Source: Trueperella abortisuis | GTDB taxonomy: Bacteria > Actinomycetota > Actinomycetes > Actinomycetales > Actinomycetaceae | Assembly: GCF_030811095.1 (NCBI RefSeq) | Contig: NZ_JAUSQL010000001.1 | Coordinates: 1,116,001 to 1,180,000 of the forward strand | Direction: 5' to 3' | DNA: 64,000 nucleotides | Part shown: positions 27,535 to 37,067 of the stretch, piece after piece | Numbering within the stretch: position 1 is the stretch's first letter | How the letters are laid out: every line of letters begins with the position of its first letter | Program-made: the position numbers and the translations under genes | The notes under the pieces: model-generated | What the model saw: only the letters and a program-made list of their open reading frames with translations | Databases searched by the model: none | Told to the model about the DNA's origin: nothing

Positions 27535-29550
27535 GTGCCCAACCTAGTGATTGACGGAGACTCGCTGCAGATCAGCGAGTCCGTGAGCGGAATTGACCAC
27601 TTCAAGGCCAACAAGGAGATCGTCGCCCTTCGGGTGAACGGCGAGCTGAAGGATCTGGCCACGGATCTGGCCACGTTACCCGACGGCGCCACGGTCGAGG
27701 GGGTTACGATCCACGAGCAGGACGGGCTCAACATCCTTCGCCACTCCGCCACCCACGTCCTCGCCCAGGCGGTCCAGAACAAGTTTCCGTCAGTCAACCT
27801 CGGCATTGGCCCGTTCATCACGGACGGCTTCTACTACGACTTCGGCAACATCCCGGCCGTCACCCCCGAACTGCTCAAGGAGCTGGAGAAGGACATGGCC
27901 CGGATCGTCAAGGAGGGTCAGCGTTTCGTGCGCCGCCCGGTGAGCGACGACGACGCCGCGGCCGAGCTTTCCGATCAGCCCTACAAGCTCGAGCTCATCA
28001 CCCTCAAGGGTGGCTCGGACGCCGACAACGACCAGGCCGCCGAGGGTGCGTCCGTCGAGGTTGGTGGGGGAGAGCTGACGATGTATGACAACGTCAACCG
28101 GCGCGGCGAGGTGGTCTGGACGGACCTGTGCCGTGGCCCCCACCTGCCCACCACGAAGCTGATCGGAAACGGCTTCTCGCTCACCCGCTCCTCGGCTGCT
28201 TACTGGCGGGGAGACCAGGCCAACGATTCCCTCCAGCGCATCTATGGAACGGCCTGGCCGAGCAAGGACGAACTCGTGGCCTACAAGACCCGGATCGAGG
28301 AGGCGCAAAAGCGCGACCACCGCAAGCTCGGCACCGAGCTGGACCTGTTCTCCTTCCCGGATGAGATCGGCTCGGGCCTGGCGGTTTTCCATCCCAAGGG
28401 TGGCATCATCCGGATGGTGATGGAGGAGTATTCGCGTAAGCGCCATTTGGAGGCGGGCTACTCGTTCGTCAACACCCCGCACATCACCAAGGGCAACCTT
28501 TTCCAGATTTCGGGCCATCTCGACTTCTACCGAGATGGTATGTACCCGCCGATGCACATGGACGAGGTGGTCGACGCCGAGGGCAATGTGGTCAAGGAAG
28601 GCCAGGATTACTACCTCAAGCCGATGAACTGCCCGATGCACAACCTTATCTTCCGCTCTCGCGGACGCTCCTACCGCGAGCTACCGCTACGCCTGTTTGA
28701 GTTTGGCACGGTCTACCGCAACGAGGCGTCCGGCGTCGTCCACGGTCTGACCCGCGCCCGTGGATTCACCCAGGATGACGCCCACATCTACTGCACCCGC
28801 GATCAGATGAAGGAGGAGCTGACCACGCTTCTCGACTTCGTCCTGTCGTTGCTCAAGGACTACGGCCTGGACGACTTCTACCTCGAGCTGTCAACCAAGA
28901 ACCCGAAGAAGTACGTGGGGGAGGACGACGTGTGGGAGGAATCCACCCGCGTGCTAGAGGAGGTGGCCACCGCCTCGGGGCTTCAGCTCGTTCCGGATCC
29001 GGAGGGTGCTGCCTTCTACGGGCCGAAGATTTCGGTCCAGGCGAAGGACGCGTTGGGGCGCACCTGGCAGATGTCTACCATCCAGCTCGACTTCAACCTG
29101 CCCGAGCGTTTCGAGCTCGAATACACGGCCTCCGACGGCTCACGCCAGCGCCCGGTGATGATCCACCGCGCGCTCTTCGGCTCCATCGAGCGCTTCTTCG
29201 GCGTGCTGACCGAGCATTACGGCGGAGCCTTCCCGGCGTGGCTTGCCCCGGTCCAGGTGCGTTGCGTGCCGGTGGCTGAGGCCTTCGACGACTACCTGTT
29301 CGATGTGGCGGACAAGTTGCGCTCGCGTGGCGTGCGCGTGGAGGTCGACACCTCCGACGACCGCTTCGGAAAGAAGATCCGCAACGCCTCGAAGGACAAG
29401 ATCCCATTCACGCTCATCGCCGGCGGTGACGACGCGGCGGCGGGCGCGGTATCCTTCCGCATGCGCGATGGCTCGCAGGACAACGGCATCGCCGTCGACC
29501 AGGCGATTGAACGGATCTGCGCGGCTATCGACAGCCACGAGAACCAGTAG
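27535..29550 (+). CDS. thrS: Threonyl-tRNA synthetase
   Basis: A 671-residue class II synthetase charging tRNA-Thr. The N-terminal TGS and editing domains come first ([15 protein letters not shown] is the HxxxH editing site), then the catalytic core with zinc ligands in MNCPMHN, DDAHIYC and MIHRALFG, motif 2 in [13 protein letters not shown], and the anticodon-binding domain. The GTG at 27535 is preceded by AGGAG with a 6-base gap; codons further upstream are in frame but lack a plausible site. It starts the co-directional block with pgsA nine bases downstream. No T-box leader was recognised upstream. Confidence 0.97.
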   Translation: MPNLVIDGDSLQISESVSGIDHFKANKEIVALRVNGELKDLATDLATLPDGATVEGVTIHEQDGLNILRHSATHVLAQAVQNKFPSVNLGIGPFITDGFYYDFGNIPAVTPELLKELEKDMARIVKEGQRFVRRPVSDDDAAAELSDQPYKLELITLKGGSDADNDQAAEGASVEVGGGELTMYDNVNRRGEVVWTDLCRGPHLPTTKLIGNGFSLTRSSAAYWRGDQANDSLQRIYGTAWPSKDELVAYKTRIEEAQKRDHRKLGTELDLFSFPDEIGSGLAVFHPKGGIIRMVMEEYSRKRHLEAGYSFVNTPHITKGNLFQISGHLDFYRDGMYPPMHMDEVVDAEGNVVKEGQDYYLKPMNCPMHNLIFRSRGRSYRELPLRLFEFGTVYRNEASGVVHGLTRARGFTQDDAHIYCTRDQMKEELTTLLDFVLSLLKDYGLDDFYLELSTKNPKKYVGEDDVWEESTRVLEEVATASGLQLVPDPEGAAFYGPKISVQAKDALGRTWQMSTIQLDFNLPERFELEYTASDGSRQRPVMIHRALFGSIERFFGVLTEHYGGAFPAWLAPVQVRCVPVAEAFDDYLFDVADKLRSRGVRVEVDTSDDRFGKKIRNASKDKIPFTLIAGGDDAAAGAVSFRMRDGSQDNGIAVDQAIERICAAIDSHENQ

Positions 29551-29559
29551 GGAGTAGCC

Positions 29560-30186
29560 ATGCTTTCTCGCAGCGGCCGGCCGCTGGCGAAGGTCATCTT
29601 TGGTCCCATCGCCAAGGCTCTCGTCCGGATGGGGGTCGGTGCCAACGCCGTCACGATCGTGGGCGGGGTGGCATCCTCCGTCGCCGCGCTGGTGCTCTTC
29701 CCACTCAACCAGTTGCTGGTTGGTGCGCTGGTGGTAACCATCCTCGTCATCTTCGATAACTTGGACGGTCAGATGGCGCGCCTGACGGGTAAGACCACGA
29801 AGTTTGGCGCCTTCCTCGACTCGACGATGGACCGGTTTTCCGACGGCGCGATCTTCGCTTCGCTCGCGATGTGGGGTTACCTGCACGCGGACGAGGCCAC
29901 GAAGGTCTGGGTGGTCTCCGGAGCCATCGCGGCCGCCATCGTCGGCGGAATCGTGCCCTACGCCCGGGCGCGCGCGGAGGGGGTGGGCTATTCGGCGTCG
30001 GTGGGCCTTGCCGAGCGAGCCGACCGCCTCGTCTTCGCCCTCATCCTCGTGCTTGCCACAGGGCTTGGCGCCACCCACTGGGTGATGGCCGTGGGCATGT
30101 GGGTGCTCGCTGTCCTCGCCCTGTTCACGGTGGGCCAGCGCGTCGTCTACGTCCACAAGCAGATGGCGCAGGCTGGTGACGCGTGA
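29560..30186 (+). CDS. pgsA: CDP-alcohol phosphatidyltransferase, probable phosphatidylinositol phosphate synthase
   Basis: A 208-residue integral membrane enzyme with about six hydrophobic segments. DNLDGQMARLTGKTTKFGAF-LDSTMD contains the family signature DGxxARx8GxxxDxxxD (residues about 67-91), all three catalytic aspartates present. It probably transfers the phosphatidyl group of CDP-diacylglycerol to inositol phosphate, the first step of phosphatidylinositol and PIM synthesis in Actinobacteria. The specific acceptor is inferred from the next two genes. Its stop overlaps the start of the acyltransferase gene (GTGA). In many Actinobacteria a HIT-family gene sits between thrS and pgsA; it is absent here. 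Confidence 0.92.
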   Translation: MLSRSGRPLAKVIFGPIAKALVRMGVGANAVTIVGGVASSVAALVLFPLNQLLVGALVVTILVIFDNLDGQMARLTGKTTKFGAFLDSTMDRFSDGAIFASLAMWGYLHADEATKVWVVSGAIAAAIVGGIVPYARARAEGVGYSASVGLAERADRLVFALILVLATGLGATHWVMAVGMWVLAVLALFTVGQRVVYVHKQMAQAGDA

Positions 30187-31142
30187 GTATCCTGGGCCTC
30201 TTCCGGGCCGCCTCGTGGCTGGTTGACGCGTTGCCCGAACCGGTGGGACGGGCGATCTTCCGGGCCGTCGGCGCGGTTACGGGCGCCTCCAACATGCACG
30301 GCGCGGTCCAGCTGCGTGCCAACCTGGATCGCATCGTGCCCGTGACGGGATCCTGGAGGGCGCGGCGGCGTAGCTCCAGGGCGATGCGCTCCTACATGGA
30401 CTACTACTACGAGGTGTTCCGCCTCAGCTCGCTGACGCAAGAACAGATCGACGCGCGGGTCACATGCGAGAATGTCGATGCGCTAAGGGCACACCTGGAG
30501 TCGGGGCATTCGGCCTCGGCGGCGCTACTTCACATGAGCAACTGGGACCTCGCCGGGGCCTGGGCGACCAGGAACCTCGCACCCGTCCACTCGATCGCGG
30601 AAAAGCTCAACCCGCCCGAGTTGGCCGAGCACTTCCTCAGCTTCCGCCGCTCGATCGGGCTGACCATCTACCAAACCGGCGGCGGGGCGATCTCCCACCT
30701 CGAGCGCTCCATGCGCACAGAGCCGATCATCGTCACGCTGCTATGCGACCGGGACCTATCCGCCTCCGGCGTCCAGGTGAACCTCGCGGACAAGCCGGTT
30801 CGTGTGGCGGTGGGCGCGGCGCTGCTGGCCCAGCGCACGGGTGAACCGATGTGGCCGATCACGATCGTCAACGACGACTTCGGTCACGACGCCGAGCGCG
30901 TGCGCCGCGCCGGAACCCGCTACGGGATCCGGATCATCTTCGGCGAGCCAATTCGCGCCGGGGTCGGGCCGGAGGCGAGTGGAAAGGAGCGCGAGGCCGA
31001 CATCGTGCGGATGAATCAAGACTGGCTCGACCAGGCCTGGCCGTTACTCGCCACCCATGTTGCCGATTGGCATATGCTCCAAAAGGTATTCGTCGAGGAC
31101 CTGGACCCGGCGCGGCTGGCCAGGTTTAAGGAACCCACATGA
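30183..31142 (+). CDS. Phosphatidylinositol mannoside acyltransferase (LpxL/HtrB-like)
   Basis: A 319-residue lysophospholipid-type acyltransferase, PatA-like. It carries HMSNWD (near residue 117), the HxxxxD catalytic motif of the LABLAT family, and the conserved EKLNPPELAEHF segment. It would acylate the mannose of PIM at the cytoplasmic membrane face. The GTG start overlaps the pgsA stop and its own stop overlaps pimA by four bases, so pgsA-patA-pimA form one coupled operon. No signal peptide is present; a short hydrophobic N-terminus may act as an anchor. Confidence 0.92.
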   Translation: MSILGLFRAASWLVDALPEPVGRAIFRAVGAVTGASNMHGAVQLRANLDRIVPVTGSWRARRRSSRAMRSYMDYYYEVFRLSSLTQEQIDARVTCENVDALRAHLESGHSASAALLHMSNWDLAGAWATRNLAPVHSIAEKLNPPELAEHFLSFRRSIGLTIYQTGGGAISHLERSMRTEPIIVTLLCDRDLSASGVQVNLADKPVRVAVGAALLAQRTGEPMWPITIVNDDFGHDAERVRRAGTRYGIRIIFGEPIRAGVGPEASGKEREADIVRMNQDWLDQAWPLLATHVADWHMLQKVFVEDLDPARLARFKEPT

Positions 31143-32263
31143 AGATCGGAATTGCCTGCGGTTACTCGTGGGACGTGCACGGCGGCGTGCAGTACCACAT
31201 CCGCGACCTCGCCCAGGAGTTGATATCGCGCGGGCACGAGGTGTCCGTCATCGCCCCGGCCGAAAAGACGCCGGCTGAGGACTTCGTCTACCCCGTCGGT
31301 GCGGCGATCCCGGTGCACTACAACGGCTCGGTCGCGCGCCTCAGCTTTGGCCCGCGCGTCAACCGTGAGGTACGAAAGTGGCTCAAGCAGGGCAACTTCG
31401 ACGTCCTCCATGTTCACGAACCCTTCACGCCGTCGGTGTCGATGCTCGCCCTCATGAGCGCCGAGTGCCCGGTGGTCTCCACCTTCCACACTGCGATGGA
31501 TCACTCGCGAATGCTGACCCTCGCATCCCCCTTCCTCGTGCCGATCCTTGACAAGATTCAGGCACGCATCGCCGTCTCCGAGGAGGCCCGGCGCACGGCC
31601 GTCCAGCACCTTGGCGGGGACGCCTGGGTCATCCCCAACGGCGTGTTCGTCTCGGACCTGCAGATCGACGCCCCCGATCCGCGATTCACCGGCACGCCCG
31701 AGGCGCCCACGCTTGCCTTCCTGGGGCGCCTCGACGAGCCGCGCAAGGGCCTGCCCGTCGTCGCCGCGGCGTTCGGCCAGATTCGCGCGGCGCACCCGGG
31801 GGTGCGGCTACTGGTGGCGGGCAAGGGTGATACGCAGGAGGCATCGCGCATGTTCGGAGCGAACGCCGACGCCGTCGAGTTCCTCGGACCCGTCTCCGAT
31901 CGTGACAAGGCGCTCCTGCTCGGCAGCGCCGACGCCTACATCGCACCGAACACGGGCGGGGAGTCGTTCGGCATCATCCTCGTGGAGGCGATGAGCGCGG
32001 GGGCGTTCATCGTCGCCTCCGACATCCCGGCTTTTCGCGCCGTGCTCTCCGACGGGGAGTTCGGCGTGCACTTTAGCAACGAGGATCCGCAGGACCTCGC
32101 CCGCGTGGTCAACGCCGCCCTCGATGATCGCCCCATGCGCGTCAGAATCTCCGCCCTCGCTTCTGAGGCGGCATGGCGCTATGACTGGGGGACGGTCGCC
32201 TCCCATATTCTCTCGGTTTACGAGACGGCGATTCGCACCGCCAGGATCGAGGTGGACGAATGA
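31139..32263 (+). CDS. pimA: Phosphatidylinositol alpha-mannosyltransferase
   Basis: A 374-residue GT4/GT-B glycosyltransferase that adds the first mannose from GDP-mannose to phosphatidylinositol on the cytoplasmic side. GGVQYHIRDLAQELISRGHEV is the N-terminal acceptor-domain loop, and GESFGIILVEAMSAG (about residues 273-287) is the EX7E donor-binding motif. HVHEPFTPS and FHTAMDHS match PimA. ATG overlaps the acyltransferase stop, and the next gene overlaps its stop by four bases. Confidence 0.95.
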   Translation: MKIGIACGYSWDVHGGVQYHIRDLAQELISRGHEVSVIAPAEKTPAEDFVYPVGAAIPVHYNGSVARLSFGPRVNREVRKWLKQGNFDVLHVHEPFTPSVSMLALMSAECPVVSTFHTAMDHSRMLTLASPFLVPILDKIQARIAVSEEARRTAVQHLGGDAWVIPNGVFVSDLQIDAPDPRFTGTPEAPTLAFLGRLDEPRKGLPVVAAAFGQIRAAHPGVRLLVAGKGDTQEASRMFGANADAVEFLGPVSDRDKALLLGSADAYIAPNTGGESFGIILVEAMSAGAFIVASDIPAFRAVLSDGEFGVHFSNEDPQDLARVVNAALDDRPMRVRISALASEAAWRYDWGTVASHILSVYETAIRTARIEVDE

Positions 32264-32844
32264 CGTGGAAAATCGCACTGCTCGTCGTCGTCGGCGTCCT
32301 GCTCGTGATCTGCATCGCGGCAACGTTGCTTGCCCGCTCGCTCGACCGTCTTCACAAGAACGTCATGAAGTCGCGTGTCGCCCTCGAGCGCGCGCTGGTG
32401 GATAGGGCACGAGCCGCCCTGCGGGTGGCTCGCTGCGGGGTGCTGGACGTGGCGAGCTCAATCGTTGTTGCTGATCTCGCCACCGCGGCGATCGAGGCCT
32501 CGGCCTACCCGATCGTCGACGACGGGCTGGACGCCATCGTCATCGAGGACGACGGGCGCACGCTCAGCCGCGGTGCGGGCGAACCGCCGGACCGCCTCAC
32601 GCTCGAATCGGAGCTGAGCCGGGCGCTGCGCCACTCGGTTGATCAGCTGGAGGCGACATCGCCAGAGCTGGAAGACCTGCAACGCGCGCGCGTCGCGGTG
32701 CAAATGACACGTCGCTTCCATAACAATCACGTCTCCCAGGCGCGCCGCGTGCGGCGCAACTGGCTGGTGCGCCTCCTGCACCTGCACGGGCGGGCGCCCG
32801 AGCCGCAGATGGTCAACCTTGACGATCGGCTCGACCGTGAGTGA
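32260..32844 (+). CDS. Conserved membrane-anchored protein of unknown function in the PIM operon
   Basis: A 194-residue protein with one N-terminal hydrophobic segment (IALLVVVGVLLVICIAATLLA, residues about 5-25) and a long charged, mostly helical cytoplasmic or external part rich in Arg and Glu. It has the general layout of LemA-like membrane-anchored helical proteins, but I cannot assign a family with confidence. The start overlaps pimA and the stop overlaps the NUDIX gene, so it is translated with the PIM genes. It ends in a basic segment (RRVRRNWLVRLLHLHG). Confidence 0.75.
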   Translation: MTWKIALLVVVGVLLVICIAATLLARSLDRLHKNVMKSRVALERALVDRARAALRVARCGVLDVASSIVVADLATAAIEASAYPIVDDGLDAIVIEDDGRTLSRGAGEPPDRLTLESELSRALRHSVDQLEATSPELEDLQRARVAVQMTRRFHNNHVSQARRVRRNWLVRLLHLHGRAPEPQMVNLDDRLDRE

Positions 32845-33397
32845 GCGGCCAGCGGAGACCGTGAACGAATGGCCCCTTGACGCGGACGGCTTCCCACATC
32901 GCCGGGCGGGTCGCTGCGTCGTGTTCAACACGCGCGGTCAGATCCTGATGATCCTCGGCCACGACGTCGACCGCGCCGACTACCGGTGGTGGTTCACGCC
33001 CGGAGGCGGCCTGCTGCAGGGCGAGAGTGCAGCCGAGGGCGCGGCTCGTGAGCTCGCCGAGGAGACGGGACTTCACGTGGATCCCGGGCGGCTGGTCGGG
33101 CCGGTCCTCGATCGGCGTTCGACGTTCCGCTTCTATTTCTCCACCCGTAAGCAGGACGAGCTCTTCTTCCTCCTCCACGTGAGCGAGGAGGAAGAGGTGC
33201 GGATCGATTCGCGCGCGGGCGCCCGGCTGACGGATGTGGAGAAGGAAGTACTGGACGACATGCGCTGGTGGGACCTCGACGAGCTCGCCGCCACGGAAGC
33301 GGGCGGCGTTTTGGTTTTCCCGGTCGGCCTCGTCGCGATGGCCCGTCGGTGGCGCGCGGGGTGGGACGGTGAACTTATCAGCGCCGTTGAGGAATGA
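32837..33397 (+). CDS. NUDIX hydrolase
   Basis: A 186-residue NUDIX enzyme. The Nudix box GGLLQGESAAEGAARELAEETGL (two overlapping segments, residues about 55-77) has every conserved Glu and the REUXEE core. It would hydrolyse a nucleoside diphosphate linked to another moiety; the substrate cannot be read from sequence. The GTG at 32837 overlaps the preceding gene by eight bases; a TTG at 32819 is an alternative that would add six residues. Neither has a clear ribosome-binding site, and coupling to the upstream gene is likely. Confidence 0.88.
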   Translation: MSERPAETVNEWPLDADGFPHRRAGRCVVFNTRGQILMILGHDVDRADYRWWFTPGGGLLQGESAAEGAARELAEETGLHVDPGRLVGPVLDRRSTFRFYFSTRKQDELFFLLHVSEEEEVRIDSRAGARLTDVEKEVLDDMRWWDLDELAATEAGGVLVFPVGLVAMARRWRAGWDGELISAVEE

Positions 33398-33449
33398 CGT
33401 GGTGGGCGTTGTACAATGACGCCTGTACTTGAGTCGAAAGGAAAAAGAC

Positions 33450-34208
33450 GTGTCAGGACACTCCAAGTGGGCAACCACGAAGCATAAGAAGGCTGCGATC
33501 GATGCCAAGCGCGGCAAGTTGTTCGCACGCCTCGTTAAGAACATCGAAGTGGCGGCGCGCAACGGCGGCGGAGACCCCGACGGAAATCCCACCCTTTTTG
33601 ATGCCATTCAGAAGGCCAAGAAGAATTCCGTTCCGGCTGACAACATCAACCGCGCCGTTAAGCGTGGCTCGGGCGAGGGCGGGGAGTCTGTCAACTACGA
33701 GTCGATCACGTACGAGTGCTACGGCCCGGGCGGCGTCGCGATGCTCCTCGAGTGCCTCACCGATAACCGCAACCGCGCGGCCTCGGATGTGCGCGTGGCG
33801 GTGACCCGCAACGGTGGCACGCTCGCTGACCCCGGTTCGGTGGCCTACATGTTCGCCCGCAAGGGCGTGGTGGAGGTTCCGGTTGAGGGTAACGACGAGG
33901 ACGAGCTACTCATGGCTGTCCTCGAGGCGGGCGCGGAAGAGATCACCGACGCCGGCGAGGTCTTCGAGATCCTCTCCGAGCCCAATGATGTGGTCGAGGT
34001 GCGTAAGGCGCTGCAGGCCGCCGGTGTTGACTACAACTCGGCCGAGGTCCAGTTCGTGCCCTCCATGAAGGTGGCCGTGGATCTTGAGACGGCGCGCAAG
34101 GTGATGAAGCTTATCGACGCGGTTGACGACCTGGACGATATCCAGAACGTCTACTCCAACGTCGACATCCCGGCCGAGATCGCGGCGCAACTGGAGGAAG
34201 AGGACTAG
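33450..34208 (+). CDS. yebC: YebC/PmpR family protein (translation factor / DNA-binding regulator)
   Basis: A 252-residue member of the YebC/TACO1 family. [20 protein letters not shown] opens the protein, with [16 protein letters not shown] and [19 protein letters not shown] as further family signatures. The family includes DNA-binding regulators and, more recently, factors that help ribosomes through proline stretches. The GTG at 33450 is preceded by AAAGGA at 33437. It directly precedes ruvC (two bases), a classic association. Confidence 0.96.
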   Translation: MSGHSKWATTKHKKAAIDAKRGKLFARLVKNIEVAARNGGGDPDGNPTLFDAIQKAKKNSVPADNINRAVKRGSGEGGESVNYESITYECYGPGGVAMLLECLTDNRNRAASDVRVAVTRNGGTLADPGSVAYMFARKGVVEVPVEGNDEDELLMAVLEAGAEEITDAGEVFEILSEPNDVVEVRKALQAAGVDYNSAEVQFVPSMKVAVDLETARKVMKLIDAVDDLDDIQNVYSNVDIPAEIAAQLEEED

Positions 34209-34210
34209 AG

Positions 34211-34822
34211 GTGCGCGTCCTGGGCGTGGACCCCGGCATGACGCGCTGCGGCATCGGGGTGGTCGACGCGCGGGGGCGGCAGGTCGCTATCGTCGCCGTC
34301 GACGTCGCCCGCACGAAGCCGGAGATGGCACCCCATCAGCGCCTGCTCATTATCTCGAACGCCATCGAGGAGGCGATTCGGCTCTACCGGCCGGACGTTG
34401 TGGCGATCGAACGGGTTTTCGCCCAGGAAAACGTGCGCTCCGTAACGGGCACCGCCCAGGTGGCTGGCATCGCGATGCTGGCGGCCGCCAAGGCCGCCCT
34501 GCCGCTGGGGATGCACACGCCCTCCGAGGTCAAGGCAGCGGTGACGGGCAACGGCCGGGCAGAGAAGGCCCAGGTCCAGCTCATGGTTCAACGCATTCTT
34601 CGCCTTCAGGCCCCGCCGCGCCCCAAGGACGCCGCGGACGCCCTCGCGGTGGCGATCTGCCACGCCTGGCGCGGGGGAGCGGAACACATCGTGGATCGTT
34701 CCCAACACGGGGGCGCGGGGATGTTGCCGCGAGCCGAGGGAAACGACCTCACCCCGGCGCAGAAGCTTTGGGCAAACGCCGAGCGAGTCTCGCGCCGCCA
34801 CGGTGCTGTCGAGCCCAAGTAG
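34211..34822 (+). CDS. ruvC: Crossover junction endodeoxyribonuclease RuvC
   Basis: A 203-residue Holliday-junction resolvase. The catalytic acidic residues are visible: Asp7 in [10 protein letters not shown], Glu in [14 protein letters not shown], and the two aspartates of [11 protein letters not shown]. The GTG start follows the yebC stop by two bases. It is somewhat longer than the usual 170-190 residues because of a C-terminal tail beyond [14 protein letters not shown] sequence. It is separated from ruvAB by a 122-base region with its own promoter and LexA-type box. Confidence 0.96.
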   Translation: MRVLGVDPGMTRCGIGVVDARGRQVAIVAVDVARTKPEMAPHQRLLIISNAIEEAIRLYRPDVVAIERVFAQENVRSVTGTAQVAGIAMLAAAKAALPLGMHTPSEVKAAVTGNGRAEKAQVQLMVQRILRLQAPPRPKDAADALAVAICHAWRGGAEHIVDRSQHGGAGMLPRAEGNDLTPAQKLWANAERVSRRHGAVEPK

Positions 34823-34887
34823 CGCCAGCGATCGCCACCCGGCCGCGGCGAAGGGGGCGCCGGGGACGCGGGTGCGTGCCGGCGCGG

Positions 34888-34917
34888 TCGACATCGCCGA
34901 TCGCGAGCGGATATAAT
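34888..34917 (+). promoter_or_regulatory. ruvAB promoter
   Basis: TCGACA (34888-34893, five of six) and a perfect TATAAT (34912-34917) with an 18-bp spacer, 27 bases before the ruvA ATG. Confidence 0.75.
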
Positions 34918-34932
34918 CAAACAGGTGTTCGA
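34917..34932. promoter_or_regulatory. LexA (SOS) box over the ruvAB start site
   Basis: TCAAAC-AGGT-GTTCGA matches 11 of 12 conserved bases of the actinobacterial SOS box TCGAAC-N4-GTTCGA. It starts on the last base of the TATAAT and covers the predicted transcription start, as expected of a repressor site. Confidence 0.75.
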
Positions 34933-34944
34933 ATGGGAGGGCTC

Positions 34945-35538
34945 ATGATTGTATCTCTGCGCGGTCCTGTCCTACGCGTGACGGCGACTGCGGCCGTCAT
35001 CGAGGCAGGCGGCGTCGGCTACCTGTTCTCTGCCACGCCGGATACGCTGGCCAAGCTCCGGGAGGGGCAGGAGGCTTTCGTCCACATCGCCATGGTGACA
35101 TCGCGCGAGGGAGAGCAGGCCCTGTTCGGATTTCACGACGACGACGCGCGGGCCACCTTCGACGTGCTCCGGTCCGTCACGGGGATCGGCCCCCGTTCGG
35201 CGCTGACCATTGTGGCGACGCTTCCGCCTGACGAGCTCCGCCGCGCCATCGAAACCAAGGATGAGGCCGCCCTCGTGCGGATTCCCGGGGTGGGCAAGAA
35301 GTCGGCCCAGCGGATGGTGCTCGAGTTGGCCGGCAAGCTCGGTCCTGCCGTCGGCGGGGAGCCGGCGTCGGCGTCGGCGTCGTCGTCGGCTGACGACGTC
35401 ATTGCGGCGCTAGTTGGTATGGGCTGGAAGGAACGCGACGCGGCGAGCGCGCTTGCCGAGGCGATGAAGACCACGCCGTCGGGCACGCTGGCCCAGCTGT
35501 TGCGCGCATCCTTGCAGGTCTTGGGGCAACGGAGGTAG
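34945..35538 (+). CDS. ruvA: Holliday junction branch migration protein RuvA
   Basis: A 197-residue junction-binding subunit. The OB-fold N-terminus starts [20 protein letters not shown], followed by the helix-hairpin-helix motifs [13 protein letters not shown] and [17 protein letters not shown], and a C-terminal UBA-like domain ([12 protein letters not shown]) after a Ser/Ala linker. ATG 34945 follows GGGAGG. The open frame that extends upstream is not part of the protein. It is two bases from ruvB. Confidence 0.97.
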   Translation: MIVSLRGPVLRVTATAAVIEAGGVGYLFSATPDTLAKLREGQEAFVHIAMVTSREGEQALFGFHDDDARATFDVLRSVTGIGPRSALTIVATLPPDELRRAIETKDEAALVRIPGVGKKSAQRMVLELAGKLGPAVGGEPASASASSSADDVIAALVGMGWKERDAASALAEAMKTTPSGTLAQLLRASLQVLGQRR

Positions 35539-35540
35539 CG

Positions 35541-36551
35541 GTGAACGAGTACACGGATCCGGACGCGAGCGACATCGAGCGCGCCCAAGAGGCTGCGTTG
35601 CGCCCGAAGGTCCTCGAGGAGTTCGTGGGCCAGGAAACGGTGCGCGACCAGCTTTCGCTCGTGCTCGAGGCGGCCGTCCAACGCAACAGGGCGGCCGATC
35701 ACGTTCTGCTCGCTGGGCCGCCCGGCCTAGGTAAGACGACGCTCGCGATGATCATCGCCGCCGAGGTCAACGGCGCCTTGCGGCTGACCTCCGGACCGGC
35801 GATCCAACACGCGGGAGATCTCGCCGCGGTGCTGTCCTCGCTTAACGAGGGAGATGTGCTCTTCATCGACGAGATCCACCGCCTCGCGCGCACGGCCGAG
35901 GAGATGCTGTACCTGGCGATGGAGGACTTCCGCGTCGACGTCATGATCGGAAAGGGGCCGGGGGCCACGTCGATCCCGTTGCCGCTGCCGCCGTTCACGG
36001 TGGTCGGCGCCACCACGCGCTCGGGCCTGTTGCCCGCCCCGCTGCGTGACCGTTTCGGATTCACGGCGCACCTGGACTTCTACTCCGTCCCCGAGCTGGC
36101 CCTGATCGTGGAGCGCAACGCGCGCAAACTCGCCGTCGAGCTGACCCCCGAGGCCGCCCACGAGATCGCCTCCCGCTCACGGGGCACGCCGCGCATTGCC
36201 AACCGGCTCCTGAGGCGCGTGCAGGACTGGGCGCAGGTGCGCGGCAGCGGCGTGCTCGATCTGGATGCGGCGCGCTCCGCCCTGGAGGTCTTCGAGGTGG
36301 ACAAGAAGGGGCTCGACCGCCTGGACCGCGCCGTGCTCGACGTGCTGTGCGTGCGCTTCCGCGGCCAGCCCGTCGGGCTGTCGACGCTTGCCGTGTCGGT
36401 GGGCGAGGAGCCGGAGACAGTCGAGACGGTGGCAGAACCCTATCTCGTGCGCCAGGGCTTCATGATCCGCACCCCGCGCGGGCGGCAGGCCACCTCGCTC
36501 GCGTTCCAACATCTGGGGCTCGCCGCGCCCGAAGACACGCTCTTTTCGTGA
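35541..36551 (+). CDS. ruvB: Holliday junction DNA helicase RuvB
   Basis: A 336-residue AAA+ motor that drives RuvA-bound branch migration. Walker A is [12 protein letters not shown], Walker B is LFIDEIHR, sensor 1 is VGATTRSG, and the arginine-finger region is APLRDRFGF. The winged-helix C-terminus ends in [14 protein letters not shown]. The GTG start follows the ruvA stop by two bases. Confidence 0.98.
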   Translation: MNEYTDPDASDIERAQEAALRPKVLEEFVGQETVRDQLSLVLEAAVQRNRAADHVLLAGPPGLGKTTLAMIIAAEVNGALRLTSGPAIQHAGDLAAVLSSLNEGDVLFIDEIHRLARTAEEMLYLAMEDFRVDVMIGKGPGATSIPLPLPPFTVVGATTRSGLLPAPLRDRFGFTAHLDFYSVPELALIVERNARKLAVELTPEAAHEIASRSRGTPRIANRLLRRVQDWAQVRGSGVLDLDAARSALEVFEVDKKGLDRLDRAVLDVLCVRFRGQPVGLSTLAVSVGEEPETVETVAEPYLVRQGFMIRTPRGRQATSLAFQHLGLAAPEDTLFS

Positions 36552-36615
36552 CTCGCTCCACGGGTGGACAGCGTCGCCCCATAGGCCGAAAGTGGGTAGA
36601 CTTGTACGGTTGTCA

Positions 36616-36632
36616 CAAAGCAACGTGCTTTG
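36616..36632 (+). other. Hairpin in the yajC leader
   Basis: CAAAGCA-ACG-TGCTTTG, 7-bp perfect arms with a 3-base centre, eight bases before the yajC ribosome-binding site. It could be an RNA hairpin or an operator. Confidence 0.4.
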
Positions 36633-36648
36633 GTTGATTGGAGATGAG

Positions 36649-37044
36649 ATGCCCGCTGTCCCCGTTGAGTTGATTATTCTCACGGTCTTTATGGTCGGTT
36701 TGTTTTGGCTGATGAGCCGTGGTGCGAAGAAGGCGCAGAAAGCTCAGGTTGCCAAGCGCGAGGAGGCCCTCGTGGTGGGGAACAACGTCATGACGCAGTC
36801 CGGCTTCTTTGGCCGCATTGTCGACATCGACGGCGACGCCGTCACGCTCGAATCTCCCTCCGGGGATGAGACGGTGTGGCTGCGAACTGCGATCATGGGC
36901 CAGATGGACATCCCGCTCGGCCAGAGCGAGGAGGATGAGACGGGCGACGTGGAGGAGTTCCTTCAGTCCCGGCAGGCCGACGGCGACCTTCCGGACCAGA
37001 ACGCGCAGGCCCCTCTCTCTGACGATCCCAGCACTGATAAGTAA
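36649..37044 (+). CDS. yajC: Preprotein translocase subunit YajC
   Basis: A 131-residue membrane protein. One N-terminal transmembrane helix (VPVELIILTVFMVGLFWLM) is followed by the YajC domain (VVGNNVMTQSGFFGRIVDID) and an acidic tail. It associates with SecDF-YidC during export. ATG 36649 follows GGAG; in-frame codons upstream precede the promoter region. Its position before secD and secF is standard. Confidence 0.95.
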   Translation: MPAVPVELIILTVFMVGLFWLMSRGAKKAQKAQVAKREEALVVGNNVMTQSGFFGRIVDIDGDAVTLESPSGDETVWLRTAIMGQMDIPLGQSEEDETGDVEEFLQSRQADGDLPDQNAQAPLSDDPSTDK

Positions 37045-37067
37045 AGACGAGGCTCAAAGGAACTAAC

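Noticed and set aside
34123..34944. ruvA extended upstream by a long in-frame region through ruvC
   Set aside because: The extension is a frame shadow of yebC/ruvC; the ATG at 34945 has a strong ribosome-binding site, promoter and the conserved RuvA N-terminus.
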